Of a DNA stretch of 64,000 nt, positions 1 through 7,977 are shown piece by piece. The number at the start of each line of letters is the position of its first letter. Within the stretch, counting starts at the first letter, position 1. The notes under the pieces were generated by a model. It saw nothing but the letters and a program-made list of their open reading frames with translations. It searched no databases and had not been told where the DNA came from. Source of the DNA: Flavobacterium tibetense (GTDB lineage Bacteria > Bacteroidota > Bacteroidia > Flavobacteriales > Flavobacteriaceae). A program made the translations under genes and the position numbers. The stretch is taken from the NCBI RefSeq assembly GCF_003293845.1, contig NZ_QLST01000001.1, positions 124,001-188,000 of the forward strand, read 5' to 3'.

Positions 1-687
1 CAACATTTTGTGGGTTGGTTTATCAAAAGTAAAGAAGATGTTTTTACTCCCAATTGCGCTACTTTCATGGATTTTTCAGTGGAACAAAAAGGGAATACAC
101 GATTTATGTATGTATTACCAACATCAGAAAACGAAGCCTTATTGGAATACACCTTATTTTCAAAAAATTTACTTCCAAAAGAAGAATACGAAGCTGAAAT
201 TCAGAAATATATTGAAAATCTCGGGATAACCGAATACGAAGTTATCGAAAAAGAACAAGGTAATATTCCAATGACTTGCTATCCTTTTTGGAAACACAAT
301 ACAAAAAACATCATAAACATAGGTTCAGCTGGCGGTTGGACGAAAGCCAGTACGGGTTATACTTTTAAGAATGCTTACAAAAAATCAAAGGCTTTAGTTG
401 AATTTTTAGAAAAAAACATCTCGACTTCGCTCGATAAGACAGATTTTAAAAGATTTCATAAAAAAGATAAATTTTGGTTCTATGATTTATTGTTGTTGGA
501 TATTTTAAGTTCGAAAAATGAATTGGGTTCCAAAATCTTTTCTTCGATGTTTAAAGAAGGAAATTCAACAGTAATTTTTAAGTTTTTAGATGAAGAAACT
601 TCTTTTTTAGAAGATTTGCAAGTGATTTGGCGTTGCCCGAAAATATTGTTTGTTAAAGCTTTGTTTGGAAGAATGTTCCATTTATAG
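1..687 (+). CDS. crtY: Lycopene beta-cyclase, C-terminal part (5' end outside window)
   Basis: The frame is open from base 1, so the gene enters from the left and only its last 228 residues are visible. The visible start QHFVGWFIKS and the later stretch IPMTCYPFWK...INIGSAGGWTKASTGYTF resemble the conserved core and C-terminal part of CrtY-type lycopene cyclases, FAD/NAD(P)-fold enzymes that close the beta-ionone rings of lycopene in carotenoid (for example zeaxanthin) synthesis. A GTG at base 10 could be read as a start but lies inside conserved sequence and is rejected. A copy of a dispersed repeat (core TCGACTTCGCTCGA) lies in the coding sequence at 419-440 and is translated as STSLDKT. 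Carotenoid cyclisation is a family-based assignment; the N-terminal nucleotide-binding motif is not in the window. Confidence 0.86.
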   Translation, partial: QHFVGWFIKSKEDVFTPNCATFMDFSVEQKGNTRFMYVLPTSENEALLEYTLFSKNLLPKEEYEAEIQKYIENLGITEYEVIEKEQGNIPMTCYPFWKHNTKNIINIGSAGGWTKASTGYTFKNAYKKSKALVEFLEKNISTSLDKTDFKRFHKKDKFWFYDLLLLDILSSKNELGSKIFSSMFKEGNSTVIFKFLDEETSFLEDLQVIWRCPKILFVKALFGRMFHL

Positions 688-739
688 CATTATAACAAAT
701 CTTTATCATTCGAAATTATTCCAACACAAGAATTCTATT

Positions 740-747
740 TATCTTTG
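740..747 (+). promoter_or_regulatory. Putative -7 box for the bacilliredoxin gene
   Basis: TATCTTTG matches the Bacteroidota -7 consensus TAnnTTTG and lies 40 nt before the ATG at 788. No clear TTG -33 element is found at the usual 17-23 nt distance, so support is partial. Confidence 0.4.
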
Positions 748-787
748 TATCATTCAAAAAAATAACAATCTAAAATCATAAATAGTT

Positions 788-1198
788 ATGTATCCAGAAG
801 AAATGGTAAAACCAATGAAAGCCGAATTAACGGAAGCTGGTTTTCAAGAATTATATACAGCAGCAGATGTTGATGCTGTTTTAGCTAAAGAAGGAACTAC
901 ATTAGTAGTAATTAATTCAGTTTGTGGTTGTGCGGCAAGAAACGCTAGACCAGGAGCAAAAATGAGTTTGAACGGTGCAAAAAAACCTAATCATTTAGTT
1001 ACGGTTTTTGCTGGTGTTGACAAAGAAGCGGTTGATAAAGCAAGAGAACACATGTTTCCTTTTCCTCCATCATCACCAAGTATGGCGTTATTCAAGAATG
1101 GTGAAATTGTACATATGTTAGAGCGTCATCACATTGAAGGAAGACCAGCAGAACTAATTGCTGAAAATCTTCAAGATGCGTATAACGAACATTGTTAA
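788..1198 (+). CDS. BrxA/BrxB family bacilliredoxin
   Basis: A 136-residue protein of the YphP/YqiW (BrxA/BrxB) family. These thioredoxin-fold proteins remove bacillithiol, or act as disulfide isomerases, on oxidised cytoplasmic proteins. The diagnostic CGC active site is present (C46-G-C48 in SVCGCAARNARPGA), and length and C-terminus (HHIEGRPAELIAENL) are typical. It stands alone between the lycopene cyclase and the acyltransferase, and is followed by its own hairpin terminator. Whether this organism makes bacillithiol cannot be seen here, so the exact substrate is inferred from the family. Confidence 0.9.
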   Translation: MYPEEMVKPMKAELTEAGFQELYTAADVDAVLAKEGTTLVVINSVCGCAARNARPGAKMSLNGAKKPNHLVTVFAGVDKEAVDKAREHMFPFPPSSPSMALFKNGEIVHMLERHHIEGRPAELIAENLQDAYNEHC

Positions 1199-1202
1199 AA
1201 TA

Positions 1203-1216
1203 GTATGCTAGCATAC
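1203..1216. repeat. Perfect 14-nt palindrome after the bacilliredoxin stop
   Basis: GTATGCTAGCATAC is identical to its reverse complement. It begins 4 nt after the stop codon and just before the terminator hairpin. It could be an extra hairpin or a protein-binding site; nothing in the sequence decides. Confidence 0.6.
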
Positions 1217-1218
1217 AG

Positions 1219-1247
1219 AAACCATCAAGAAATTGGTGGTTTTTTTT
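1219..1247 (+). terminator. Rho-independent terminator of the bacilliredoxin gene
   Basis: A 10-bp stem (AAACCATCAA / TTGGTGGTTT, one G-U pair) with a GAAA tetraloop at 1229-1232, running into eight T residues. Confidence 0.8.
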
Positions 1248-1265
1248 ATTTATCACGTACTTTTG
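1233..1265 (+). promoter_or_regulatory. Putative promoter of plsC overlapping the upstream terminator
   Basis: A -7 box TACTTTTG lies at 1258-1265, 22 nt after a TTG at 1233-1235 that forms part of the terminator's 3' arm. The spacing is at the long end of the Bacteroidota range. The ATG at 1288 follows 22 nt after the box. Confidence 0.5.
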
Positions 1266-1287
1266 TCGAAAATTTGGTTAGAAATTT

Positions 1288-2022
1288 ATGGAGAAACTTA
1301 TTTCCTATCCGCTTTCATTCTTGTATTACTTAACTTTTTTGTTTTGGTTAGTAGTATTTCATCCTATCCAATGGATTTGTTTTAATATTTTTGGATACAA
1401 TGCACACCGATGGAGTGTTGCGATTTTAAACTGGTTTTTAGTACGAACAACGCATATTCTTGGAACAAGATATCAATTTATTGGAAAAGAAAATATTCCA
1501 CAAAATGTTCCCGTAGTTTTTGTGGCCAATCACCAAAGTTTATATGACATTCCGCCATTTATTTGGTTCATGAGAAGCAATCATCCCAAATTCATTAGCA
1601 AGATTGAATTAGGAAAAGGAATTCCAAGTGTTTCCTATAATTTGCGTCATGGAGGTTCTGCTTTAATAAATAGAAAAGACCCGAAACAATCTTTGACAGA
1701 AATCAAAAAAGTAGCCGAATATATTAACACCAATAACTACTCAGTAGTTATCTTCCCAGAAGGTACGCGAAGCAAAACTGGAGTTCCTAAACCATTTTCT
1801 ATCAACGGATTAAAAATGTTGCACAAGTTTGCTCCGGATGCATATTTTGTTCCTATTAGTATTCATAATTCGTGGAAAATGACTAAATTTGGACAATTTC
1901 CGCTTGGTTTAGGAAATAAATTGGTTTTTGAAATACACTCCGCTTTAAAAGTTTCCGATTACACTTTCGAAGAATTGTTTGAAAAAACTGAAAAATCAGT
2001 TACAGAAAATTTAAAAAAATAA
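1288..2022 (+). CDS. plsC: 1-acyl-sn-glycerol-3-phosphate acyltransferase
   Basis: This 244-residue membrane-associated acyltransferase converts lysophosphatidic acid to phosphatidic acid in phospholipid synthesis. The family HX4D motif is NHQSLYD (about residues 86-92) and the glycerol-phosphate-binding FPEGTRS motif is near residue 157. A hydrophobic N-terminal stretch (residues 5-35) is a likely membrane anchor. The start is the first ATG, downstream of a promoter-like element. The acyl-ACP desaturase gene follows after 6 nt, so the two are probably co-transcribed, pairing acyl-chain desaturation with acyl transfer. The exact acyl donor is not visible. Confidence 0.92.
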   Translation: MEKLISYPLSFLYYLTFLFWLVVFHPIQWICFNIFGYNAHRWSVAILNWFLVRTTHILGTRYQFIGKENIPQNVPVVFVANHQSLYDIPPFIWFMRSNHPKFISKIELGKGIPSVSYNLRHGGSALINRKDPKQSLTEIKKVAEYINTNNYSVVIFPEGTRSKTGVPKPFSINGLKMLHKFAPDAYFVPISIHNSWKMTKFGQFPLGLGNKLVFEIHSALKVSDYTFEELFEKTEKSVTENLKK

Positions 2023-2028
2023 TATCCC

Positions 2029-3027
2029 ATGTCTATACAAAATGTCCGTTTAGAAGTCATGCAATTCTTGGAAAAGAAAGTGGATCACTTTATGGAAGAA
2101 TTCTTAATTCCTGTGGAAAAAATCTGGCAACCTACCGATTTACTCCCAAATTCTGAAAATGAAAATTTCATTGAAGAAGTTACAGAACTTCGTGAAATTG
2201 CCAAAGATTTACCATATGATTTTTGGGTTACTTTAGTTGGTGATACCATTACTGAAGAAGCTTTACCAACCTACGAAACCTGGTTAATGGATGTGGAAGG
2301 TGTGGCTCAAAAAGGCGAAAATGGCGATAACGGTTGGGCTAAATGGTTGCGCCATTGGACTGGCGAAGAAAACCGCCACGGTGATGTTTTAAACAAGTAC
2401 TTATACCTTTCTGGAAGAGTAAATATGCGTGAAGTTGAAATTACCACACACCATTTAATTAACGATGGTTTTGATCCAGGAACAGGTAGAGATCCTTACA
2501 AGAATTTTGTTTTTACTAGTTTTCAAGAATTAGCTACTTATGTTTCGCATAATCGTGTGGCGCAATTAGCAAAGAAATTTGGTGATAAAAAATTATTCAA
2601 AATGTGCAACTTAATTGCTGGAGACGAAATGCGTCATCATTTGGCTTACAGCGAATTTGTAAAACGTATTTTTGAAGTAGATCCAAGCGAAATGATGTTG
2701 TCGTTTCAATACATGATGAAGAAAAAAATTACGATGCCAGCTCATTTAATTAGAGAATCAGGAGAAAGCATTGGAACCGCATTTGAAAAGTTCTCTGAAT
2801 CTGCTCAGCGATTAGGTGTATATACCGCAATGGATTACGTTGATATTCTTCAGAAATTGAATGAGAAATGGGAAATTGATAAAATTGGTAATCTTACCGA
2901 TGAAGCCGAAAAAGCACGTGATTACTTAATGAAATTACCCGCTCGTATGGCAAAAATTTCGGAAAGAATGGCAGTTCCTGCTGAAGGGCAACTTTTCAAA
3001 TGGGTGCAACCAGCTTTAATTAGATAA
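2029..3027 (+). CDS. Acyl-ACP desaturase (soluble di-iron)
   Basis: A 332-residue member of the soluble stearoyl-ACP delta-9 desaturase family (FA_desaturase_2), a ferritin-like di-iron enzyme that introduces a cis double bond into acyl chains on acyl carrier protein. The two iron-binding helices are marked by EENRHGD (about residue 113) and DEMRHH (about residue 199). It lacks the transmembrane segments of the membrane-bound desaturases. It follows plsC by 6 nt, which fits membrane-lipid fluidity control. The position of the double bond cannot be read from sequence. Confidence 0.93.
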   Translation: MSIQNVRLEVMQFLEKKVDHFMEEFLIPVEKIWQPTDLLPNSENENFIEEVTELREIAKDLPYDFWVTLVGDTITEEALPTYETWLMDVEGVAQKGENGDNGWAKWLRHWTGEENRHGDVLNKYLYLSGRVNMREVEITTHHLINDGFDPGTGRDPYKNFVFTSFQELATYVSHNRVAQLAKKFGDKKLFKMCNLIAGDEMRHHLAYSEFVKRIFEVDPSEMMLSFQYMMKKKITMPAHLIRESGESIGTAFEKFSESAQRLGVYTAMDYVDILQKLNEKWEIDKIGNLTDEAEKARDYLMKLPARMAKISERMAVPAEGQLFKWVQPALIR

Positions 3028-3040
3028 CATTCCGAAAATT

Positions 3041-3056
3041 AGTCACAGTCGCAGTT
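3041..3056 (+). repeat. Copy of the AGTCACAG spacer repeat
   Basis: AGTCACAGTCGCAGTT is a degenerate copy of the motif seen at 3801, 18004-18060, 28821-28848 and 29242-29268. Confidence 0.55.
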
Positions 3057-3105
3057 AACAACTTGAAACAAAACTTTGTGCCCTTTGTGGTTAAAAATAA
3101 ATTCT

Positions 3106-3138
3106 AAATTCCAATTTTAAACAAGATTGGAATTTTTT
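3106..3138 (+). terminator. Rho-independent terminator after the desaturase
   Basis: A perfect 10-bp stem (AAATTCCAAT / ATTGGAATTT) with a 10-nt loop, followed by a T run. Confidence 0.75.
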
Positions 3139-3150
3139 ATATCATTACCA

Positions 3151-3795
3151 ATGACAATAATTGATACCACTATTTTATTCGTAAAAGAACAATTAGCTCA
3201 TGCAGAAGGCGGACATGATTGGTTTCACATAGAACGGGTGTACAAAAATGCGCTTTTAATTGCAAAAGAGGAAGATTGTGATGTAATAGTGGTGAAATTA
3301 GCGGCATTACTACACGATATTGCAGATTCTAAATTTCATAGTGGCGATGAAACCATTGGTCCAAAAATAGCTCGTGAGTTTTTGGAATCTCAAAATATTT
3401 CGGAAGAAATCATTTTACATGTAATTGCTATTATTGAAAATATGTCATTTAAAGGCGGAAATTTCGAAAAGAAATTCAATTCAAAAGAATTAGAAATTGT
3501 GCAAGATGCGGATAGATTAGATGCCATTGGTGCCATTGGAATTGCTCGCACGTTTAATTATGGTGGTTTCAAAAATCGTCCGTTATACAACCCCAATATT
3601 CAGCCAAAATTGAATATGAGTAAAGACGAATATAAAAACAACGAAGCGCCAACACTGAATCATTTCTACGAAAAACTTTTGCTTTTAAAAGACAAAATGA
3701 ACACCGAAACGGGTAAAAAAATAGCCAAAAAACGCCATGATTTCATGGTGCATTTCTTGGCTCAATTTTATGCGGAATGGGATGGGGAAGTTTAG
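3151..3795 (+). CDS. HD domain-containing phosphohydrolase (YedJ-like)
   Basis: A 214-residue cytoplasmic HD-superfamily protein. The early HDWFHIERV, the LLHDIAD doublet (about residue 57) and the later DADRLDAIGAIGIARTF are the metal-binding motifs of the YedJ-like group of HD phosphohydrolases, whose substrates are mostly unknown. The frame stays open to a TTG at 3127, but that lies inside the preceding terminator, so the ATG at 3151 is chosen. It is a monocistronic gene followed by an AGTCACAGTTTTCAG repeat. Substrate specificity is not assignable. Confidence 0.88.
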   Translation: MTIIDTTILFVKEQLAHAEGGHDWFHIERVYKNALLIAKEEDCDVIVVKLAALLHDIADSKFHSGDETIGPKIAREFLESQNISEEIILHVIAIIENMSFKGGNFEKKFNSKELEIVQDADRLDAIGAIGIARTFNYGGFKNRPLYNPNIQPKLNMSKDEYKNNEAPTLNHFYEKLLLLKDKMNTETGKKIAKKRHDFMVHFLAQFYAEWDGEV

Positions 3796-3800
3796 TGAGC

Positions 3801-3815
3801 AGTCACAGTTTTCAG
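3801..3815 (+). repeat. Copy of the AGTCACAGTTTTCAG spacer repeat
   Basis: This 15-mer is identical to two copies at the left flank of the four-helix-bundle gene (28821-28835 and 28834-28848). Confidence 0.8.
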
Positions 3816-3850
3816 TACCAAATCTTAGGGATTTGTTTTTAGTAATTAGA

Positions 3851-4627
3851 TTACTTCCCAGGAAATTCTGCTTTACGTTTTTCTAAAAATGCAGTTGTTC
3901 CCTCTTTAAAATCTTCTGTTCCAAAACAAGCTCCGAAGTTTTCAATTTCTACTTGGTAACCGTTTACACCGTCTATATAATTGGCATTAACCGCTTGAAT
4001 CGCTTTGGCAATCGCAACACTTGAATTTTTAGTAATTTTTGAAGCAATTCCTTTAGCAAATTCTAGTAATTCAACTTGTGGAACTACGTGGTTTACTAAT
4101 CCGTAATTTTTGGCCGTTTCTGCGTCAATCATTCCAGCGGTCATAATCATTTCCATAGCTCTGCCTTTACCAACTAATTGTGCTAAACGTTGCGTTCCAC
4201 CATAACCCGGAATTACTCCTAAAGTTACTTCTGGTAATCCCATTTTCGCATTGTCAGAAGCTACTCTAAAATGACACGACATCGCTAATTCCAATCCGCC
4301 ACCAAGAGCGAAACCATTTACAGCAGCAATTACTGGTGTGCTTAAATTTTGAACAAAGTCAAACAATAATTCTTGACCTAAAGCAGCTAGTTTTCCACCT
4401 TCTTCTACAGAAAAGTGAGCAAATTCCGAAATATCTGCACCAGCTACGAATGCTTTTTCACCACTTCCAGTTACAATAATTGCTTTTACGGATTTATCTT
4501 CGTTTAAAGCTTTGAAGCCATCGTGTAATTCTTGAATCGTAGCTTTGTTTAATGCGTTTAATTTTGTTGGTCTGTTGATGGTTATAACGGCTATGTTTTC
4601 GTGTTTTTCAATTAAAATATTTTCCAT
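3851..4627 (-). CDS. Enoyl-CoA hydratase/isomerase (crotonase family)
   Basis: A 258-residue crotonase-fold enzyme, the usual length for short-chain enoyl-CoA hydratases of beta-oxidation or related acyl-CoA pathways. The oxyanion-hole sequence AFVAGADISEF is followed by both catalytic glutamates, in GGGLELAMSCHFR and GLPEVTLGVIPGYGGTQR, as in true hydratases. It lies downstream of the histidine kinase on the same strand with an 88-nt repeat-bearing spacer. No other beta-oxidation gene is adjacent, so whether it acts on butyryl/crotonyl-CoA or another substrate is unknown. Confidence 0.9.
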   Translation of the reverse strand: MENILIEKHENIAVITINRPTKLNALNKATIQELHDGFKALNEDKSVKAIIVTGSGEKAFVAGADISEFAHFSVEEGGKLAALGQELLFDFVQNLSTPVIAAVNGFALGGGLELAMSCHFRVASDNAKMGLPEVTLGVIPGYGGTQRLAQLVGKGRAMEMIMTAGMIDAETAKNYGLVNHVVPQVELLEFAKGIASKITKNSSVAIAKAIQAVNANYIDGVNGYQVEIENFGACFGTEDFKEGTTAFLEKRKAEFPGK

Positions 4628-4641
4628 GATTTGTGATTTTA

Positions 4642-4716
4642 GATATTCGGATTTTCTGATATTCGGATGTTGAACTTGATTTTTGAATTTGACTTTTGAT
4701 CTTGAACTTGATTTTT
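4642..4716. repeat. Two short direct repeats in the spacer before enoyl-CoA hydratase
   Basis: GATATTCGGAT occurs at 4642-4652 and 4658-4668, and TTGAACTTGATTTTT at 4670-4684 and 4702-4716. The 18-mer TTTGATCTTGAACTTGAT (4695-4712) recurs as its exact reverse complement at 29630-29647. The last copy reaches the kinase stop codon. Confidence 0.75.
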
Positions 4717-6185
4717 TATTCCGAAATAGGGAAACTCACTAAAAATGTGGTTCCAACACCTATTTCAGATTCAAAAGTAATGGTTCCGTTGTAATTTTCA
4801 ATGATTTTTTTGATGATGGATAAGCCTAATCCCATGCCACTAGTTTTAGTAGTAAATTTAGGTTCAAAAATATGATCTTTATTTTCAATGGGAACTCCTT
4901 TTCCGTTGTCTTTTACTTCAATTTTTACACTGCCTAATTCTCTAAAAACGGTTACAAAAACCACTTTGTTTTCTTGCTCTTCTGGTATGGCTTGAATAGC
5001 GTTTTTAACCAAATTTGTAATCACACGTATCAACTGGGTTCTGTCTAATTTGGCAATAATTTCATCTTCCAATGCTGAAAATTGGATGTAATCTTCGTTA
5101 AAAATTTCCAATGCCAATTTCACTATTTTAACCACATTTAGGGTTTCGTTTTGTTGGGCTGGCATAGTAGCAAAATTGGAAAATGCACTTGCAACAGAAG
5201 TCATCGTGTCGATTTGTTGTATTAATGTGGATGAAAAATCATCTAGTTTTTGTTTGATATTAGGATCGGAAATATCAAATTTTCTTTGAAAACTTTGTAC
5301 CGTTAAACGCATAGGTGTTAACGGATTTTTAATTTCATGCGCTACTTGTTTTGCCATTTCGCGCCAAGCTTGTTCTCTTTCGCTTTGGGCTAATTTTGTG
5401 GCACTTTCTTGAAGTTCGTCAACCATTTTATTGTAAGAGGCTACTAGTAAATTAATCTCTCTACTTCCTTCTTGTAATACAATTTTTTGGTTTTGTTGGT
5501 TGATATTTGTTTCACTGATTTTATCACTAATAATTTTCAACGATTTCGTAATGTAACTAGACAAAAAGTAAGATAAAACAATTGCGATTAAAAACATTAA
5601 AGTATAAACTTGAGTAAATCGAATCAAGAAGCTTTGTAATTCACTGTCGTAAAAAGTAGTATCTTCCTGATAAGGTAAGTTTAAAATAGCTAAAGGTTTG
5701 AATTTTACATCTTTAATATAAGTATACGAACTTCTAAATTGTTGTCCGTCAATTTTTTCAAAAGCCACATAGCGCTTTTCTAGTGTGGATTGTAGAATTT
5801 TTAATGTTGGAATATCAATTAAAGGCTTTATACTGTCTTGTTTGAAACCTGCTTTTGATGAAATAATCAATTTCCCTTGTAAATCGAAAAAGTTGATTTC
5901 CATGCTGTGAATATCAGCTAATTCATGGATTCTATCTTTGAAAATGTTGGATAAATTTTCGGTACTAACAGGATATGTGGTATTTTGTATGACATAATTA
6001 ATATGCTCTACAATTGCATTTTCTTTACGTTCCAAGCGGTCTTGATGGTATTCTTTTGCCTCTTGACGAAATTGATAAATAGAAACCGCAGCAATTAATA
6101 TGGAAGCAAAAATGGTCAAGAATATCATAGAAAGAAATATTCTTACACGTAATGAAAGGTTTTTTAAATTGAATATTCTGTCCAT
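4716..6185 (-). CDS. Sensor histidine kinase, membrane-bound (NtrY-like)
   Basis: A 489-residue two-component kinase. A transmembrane helix at about residues 14-36, an extracytoplasmic sensor of about 150 residues, a second helix at 188-210 and a HAMP-like linker precede the HisKA box VAHEIKNPLTPMRL with phospho-acceptor H283. The ATPase part has N box NLVKNAIQAI, G1 DNGKGVP and G2 SGMGLGLSII. The layout resembles NtrY-type kinases. No response regulator gene is adjacent, so its partner and signal are unknown. HemJ lies upstream on the same strand across a 116-nt gap. Confidence 0.92.
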   Translation of the reverse strand: MDRIFNLKNLSLRVRIFLSMIFLTIFASILIAAVSIYQFRQEAKEYHQDRLERKENAIVEHINYVIQNTTYPVSTENLSNIFKDRIHELADIHSMEINFFDLQGKLIISSKAGFKQDSIKPLIDIPTLKILQSTLEKRYVAFEKIDGQQFRSSYTYIKDVKFKPLAILNLPYQEDTTFYDSELQSFLIRFTQVYTLMFLIAIVLSYFLSSYITKSLKIISDKISETNINQQNQKIVLQEGSREINLLVASYNKMVDELQESATKLAQSEREQAWREMAKQVAHEIKNPLTPMRLTVQSFQRKFDISDPNIKQKLDDFSSTLIQQIDTMTSVASAFSNFATMPAQQNETLNVVKIVKLALEIFNEDYIQFSALEDEIIAKLDRTQLIRVITNLVKNAIQAIPEEQENKVVFVTVFRELGSVKIEVKDNGKGVPIENKDHIFEPKFTTKTSGMGLGLSIIKKIIENYNGTITFESEIGVGTTFLVSFPISE

Positions 6186-6301
6186 TTTGTATGTTTAGCC
6201 CAGATAGTAGTGAAAAGCTTTTTTGTGAAAAAATGATGTTTTTGTTAGTAGAAAAACCCATTTTTTGCAAAAAACTTGTAACGTATAGCTGGATTAGCTG
6301 C

Positions 6302-6838
6302 TTATTTTTCTCTAATTCGTTTGTATAATTTGTATCCCAACATCAATAAGATGGAGAAAAGAACAATCCCAATTACTCCAAAAATCCAATTGATTGCATT
6401 TTTTAAAATTACTAAAAAAACTACAGCAAATAAAATTAAGGTGGCTCCTTCGTTCCAAATTCGGAAAAAATTTGAACTGTGTTTTACTTCATTTTGCTGT
6501 AATTGTTTAAAAATCTGATGACATTTAGCTTGATAGGCATACAACAAAACCACGAAACCTAATTTTACTTGCATCCAAGGTTGATTGAGCCATTCCGGAT
6601 TGATATGCAACAACCAAAAGGCAAAAATACTTGCTAAAATCGCACTTGGCCAAGTAATAATGTACCATAATCGGTATTCCATTAATTGGTATTGTTTGAT
6701 TAAAATATCTTGTTCGGGTTGCGGTTTTTGCGTTGCTTCGGCATGATACACAAACAAACGAACAATATAAAATAACCCTGCAAACCAAGTGATTACAAAG
6801 ATTAGATGTAGTGATTTTATGTAGTTGTAAAGTTCCAT
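6302..6838 (-). CDS. hemJ: Protoporphyrinogen IX oxidase HemJ
   Basis: A 178-residue integral membrane protein with about four helices. The N-terminus YNYIKSLHLIFVITWFAG, followed by LFYIVRLFVYH, is the signature of HemJ (formerly UPF0093), which oxidises protoporphyrinogen IX to protoporphyrin IX. The conserved His of SLHLIF and the Lys of MQVKLGFVVLLYAY are present. I chose the Met at 6838 because the extra upstream residues MKLKK are not conserved and overlap a repeat. The gene just upstream is hemH, which uses the HemJ product, strongly supporting the call over a generic CopD-like protein. Confidence 0.88.
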   Translation of the reverse strand: MELYNYIKSLHLIFVITWFAGLFYIVRLFVYHAEATQKPQPEQDILIKQYQLMEYRLWYIITWPSAILASIFAFWLLHINPEWLNQPWMQVKLGFVVLLYAYQAKCHQIFKQLQQNEVKHSSNFFRIWNEGATLILFAVVFLVILKNAINWIFGVIGIVLFSILLMLGYKLYKRIREK

Positions 6839-6853
6839 TTTTTTTAGTTTCAA

Positions 6854-6909
6854 GTTTCAAGTTTCAGGTTGTTTACCGCTCTATGAACTTGAAACCTGAA
6901 ACTTGAAAC
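6854..6909. repeat. Long inverted repeat between hemH and hemJ
   Basis: A perfect 17-bp inverted repeat (GTTTCAAGTTTCAGGTT at 6854-6870 and its complement at 6893-6909) with a 22-nt spacer. The left arm is extended by a further copy of GTTTCAA. There is no clear T run, so it may be a processing or attenuation hairpin or a spacer repeat. Confidence 0.8.
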
Positions 6910-6912
6910 AAT

Positions 6913-7929
6913 TTATTTACTCCAATCCTTAACCCAATTTGCCACCACGCCACACCATTCATCTTCATCATTTAAACATGGAATTGCCATAAATTCTTCG
7001 CCACCATGATGTAAAAATTGCTCGTTAGCTTCCATCGCAATTTCTTCCAATGTTTCTAAACAATCGGCAACGAAAGCTGGCGTTACAACCGCTAATTTCT
7101 TAATTCCTTTTTCAGGCATTTTGTTAATTTCAACATCAGTATATGGAGTTAACCATTTGTCTCCCGCTAAACGCGATTGGAATGTTTGGCTGTATTTTTC
7201 TTCTGGTATGCCTAAAAGTTTAACCACTTGTTTTGTGGTTTCAAAACATTGGTGACGGTAACAAAATTCGTGAGCTGGTGAAGGCGTGTTACAACAAGAT
7301 CCATCAATTTTACAATGTGATTTGGTTACATCTGTTTTACGAATATGACGTTTTGGAATTCCGTGGTAGGAAAACAACAAATGATCGTAATCAAATCCTT
7401 CTAAATGCTTTTTAATAGAATTTGCTAACGCTTGAATAAAATCAGGCTTGTTGTAAAATGCCGGTACAATAGTGAATGTCATTTCTGGGAAATGTTCTTT
7501 ACGTAATTCTTCTGCCAAAACTAAAATAGTTGTGGTTGAAGCCATTGCATGCTGAGGATACAAAGGAAAAAGCATTACTTCTGTTACGCCTTGATCTTTT
7601 AATTCTTGCAATCCTTTTAGAATGGTCATAGTTCCATAACGCATGGCTAAAGCAACAGGAACATCAACCATTTGCTCTACTTTTTGATGCATTTTTTTTG
7701 AAATAACAATTAAAGGCGAACCTTCGTCAGTCCAAATTCTTGCATAGGCTTCAGCTGATTTTTTTGGTCTTGTTTGTAAAATAATTCCGCGAACTAATAA
7801 TGCTCGTAGTAAAAAAGGAACGTCAATTACATATTTATCCATTAAAAACTCATCTAAGTAAGGCTTAACGTCTTTTGCTGTTGGACTTTCTGGCGAACCT
7901 AAGTTTACTAATAGTACTCCTTTTTTCAT
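6913..7929 (-). CDS. hemH: Ferrochelatase
   Basis: A 338-residue enzyme that inserts Fe2+ into protoporphyrin IX, the last heme step. LLVNLGSPESPT near the N-terminus and FSYHGIPKRH with catalytic H189 are diagnostic. A cysteine-rich segment lies between residues 206 and 228 (C206, C212, C213, C223, C228). Some bacterial ferrochelatases bind a [2Fe-2S] cluster through internal cysteines, which is possible here but unproven. It is upstream of hemJ on the same strand, so the two terminal heme steps are paired, away from the main hem cluster. Confidence 0.95.
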   Translation of the reverse strand: MKKGVLLVNLGSPESPTAKDVKPYLDEFLMDKYVIDVPFLLRALLVRGIILQTRPKKSAEAYARIWTDEGSPLIVISKKMHQKVEQMVDVPVALAMRYGTMTILKGLQELKDQGVTEVMLFPLYPQHAMASTTTILVLAEELRKEHFPEMTFTIVPAFYNKPDFIQALANSIKKHLEGFDYDHLLFSYHGIPKRHIRKTDVTKSHCKIDGSCCNTPSPAHEFCYRHQCFETTKQVVKLLGIPEEKYSQTFQSRLAGDKWLTPYTDVEINKMPEKGIKKLAVVTPAFVADCLETLEEIAMEANEQFLHHGGEEFMAIPCLNDEDEWCGVVANWVKDWSK

Positions 7930-7945
7930 GTCTTCTTTTTTTTTT

Positions 7946-7977
7946 CAAAAATACTACATAAATTTTACAAAACACAA
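7946..7977 (-). promoter_or_regulatory. Putative hemH promoter
   Basis: On the minus strand TTG (7975-7977) is followed after 21 nt by TATTTTTG (7946-7953), fitting TTG-N17..23-TAnnTTTG. The start codon at 7929 is only 16 nt away, which would give a very short leader. Confidence 0.45.
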
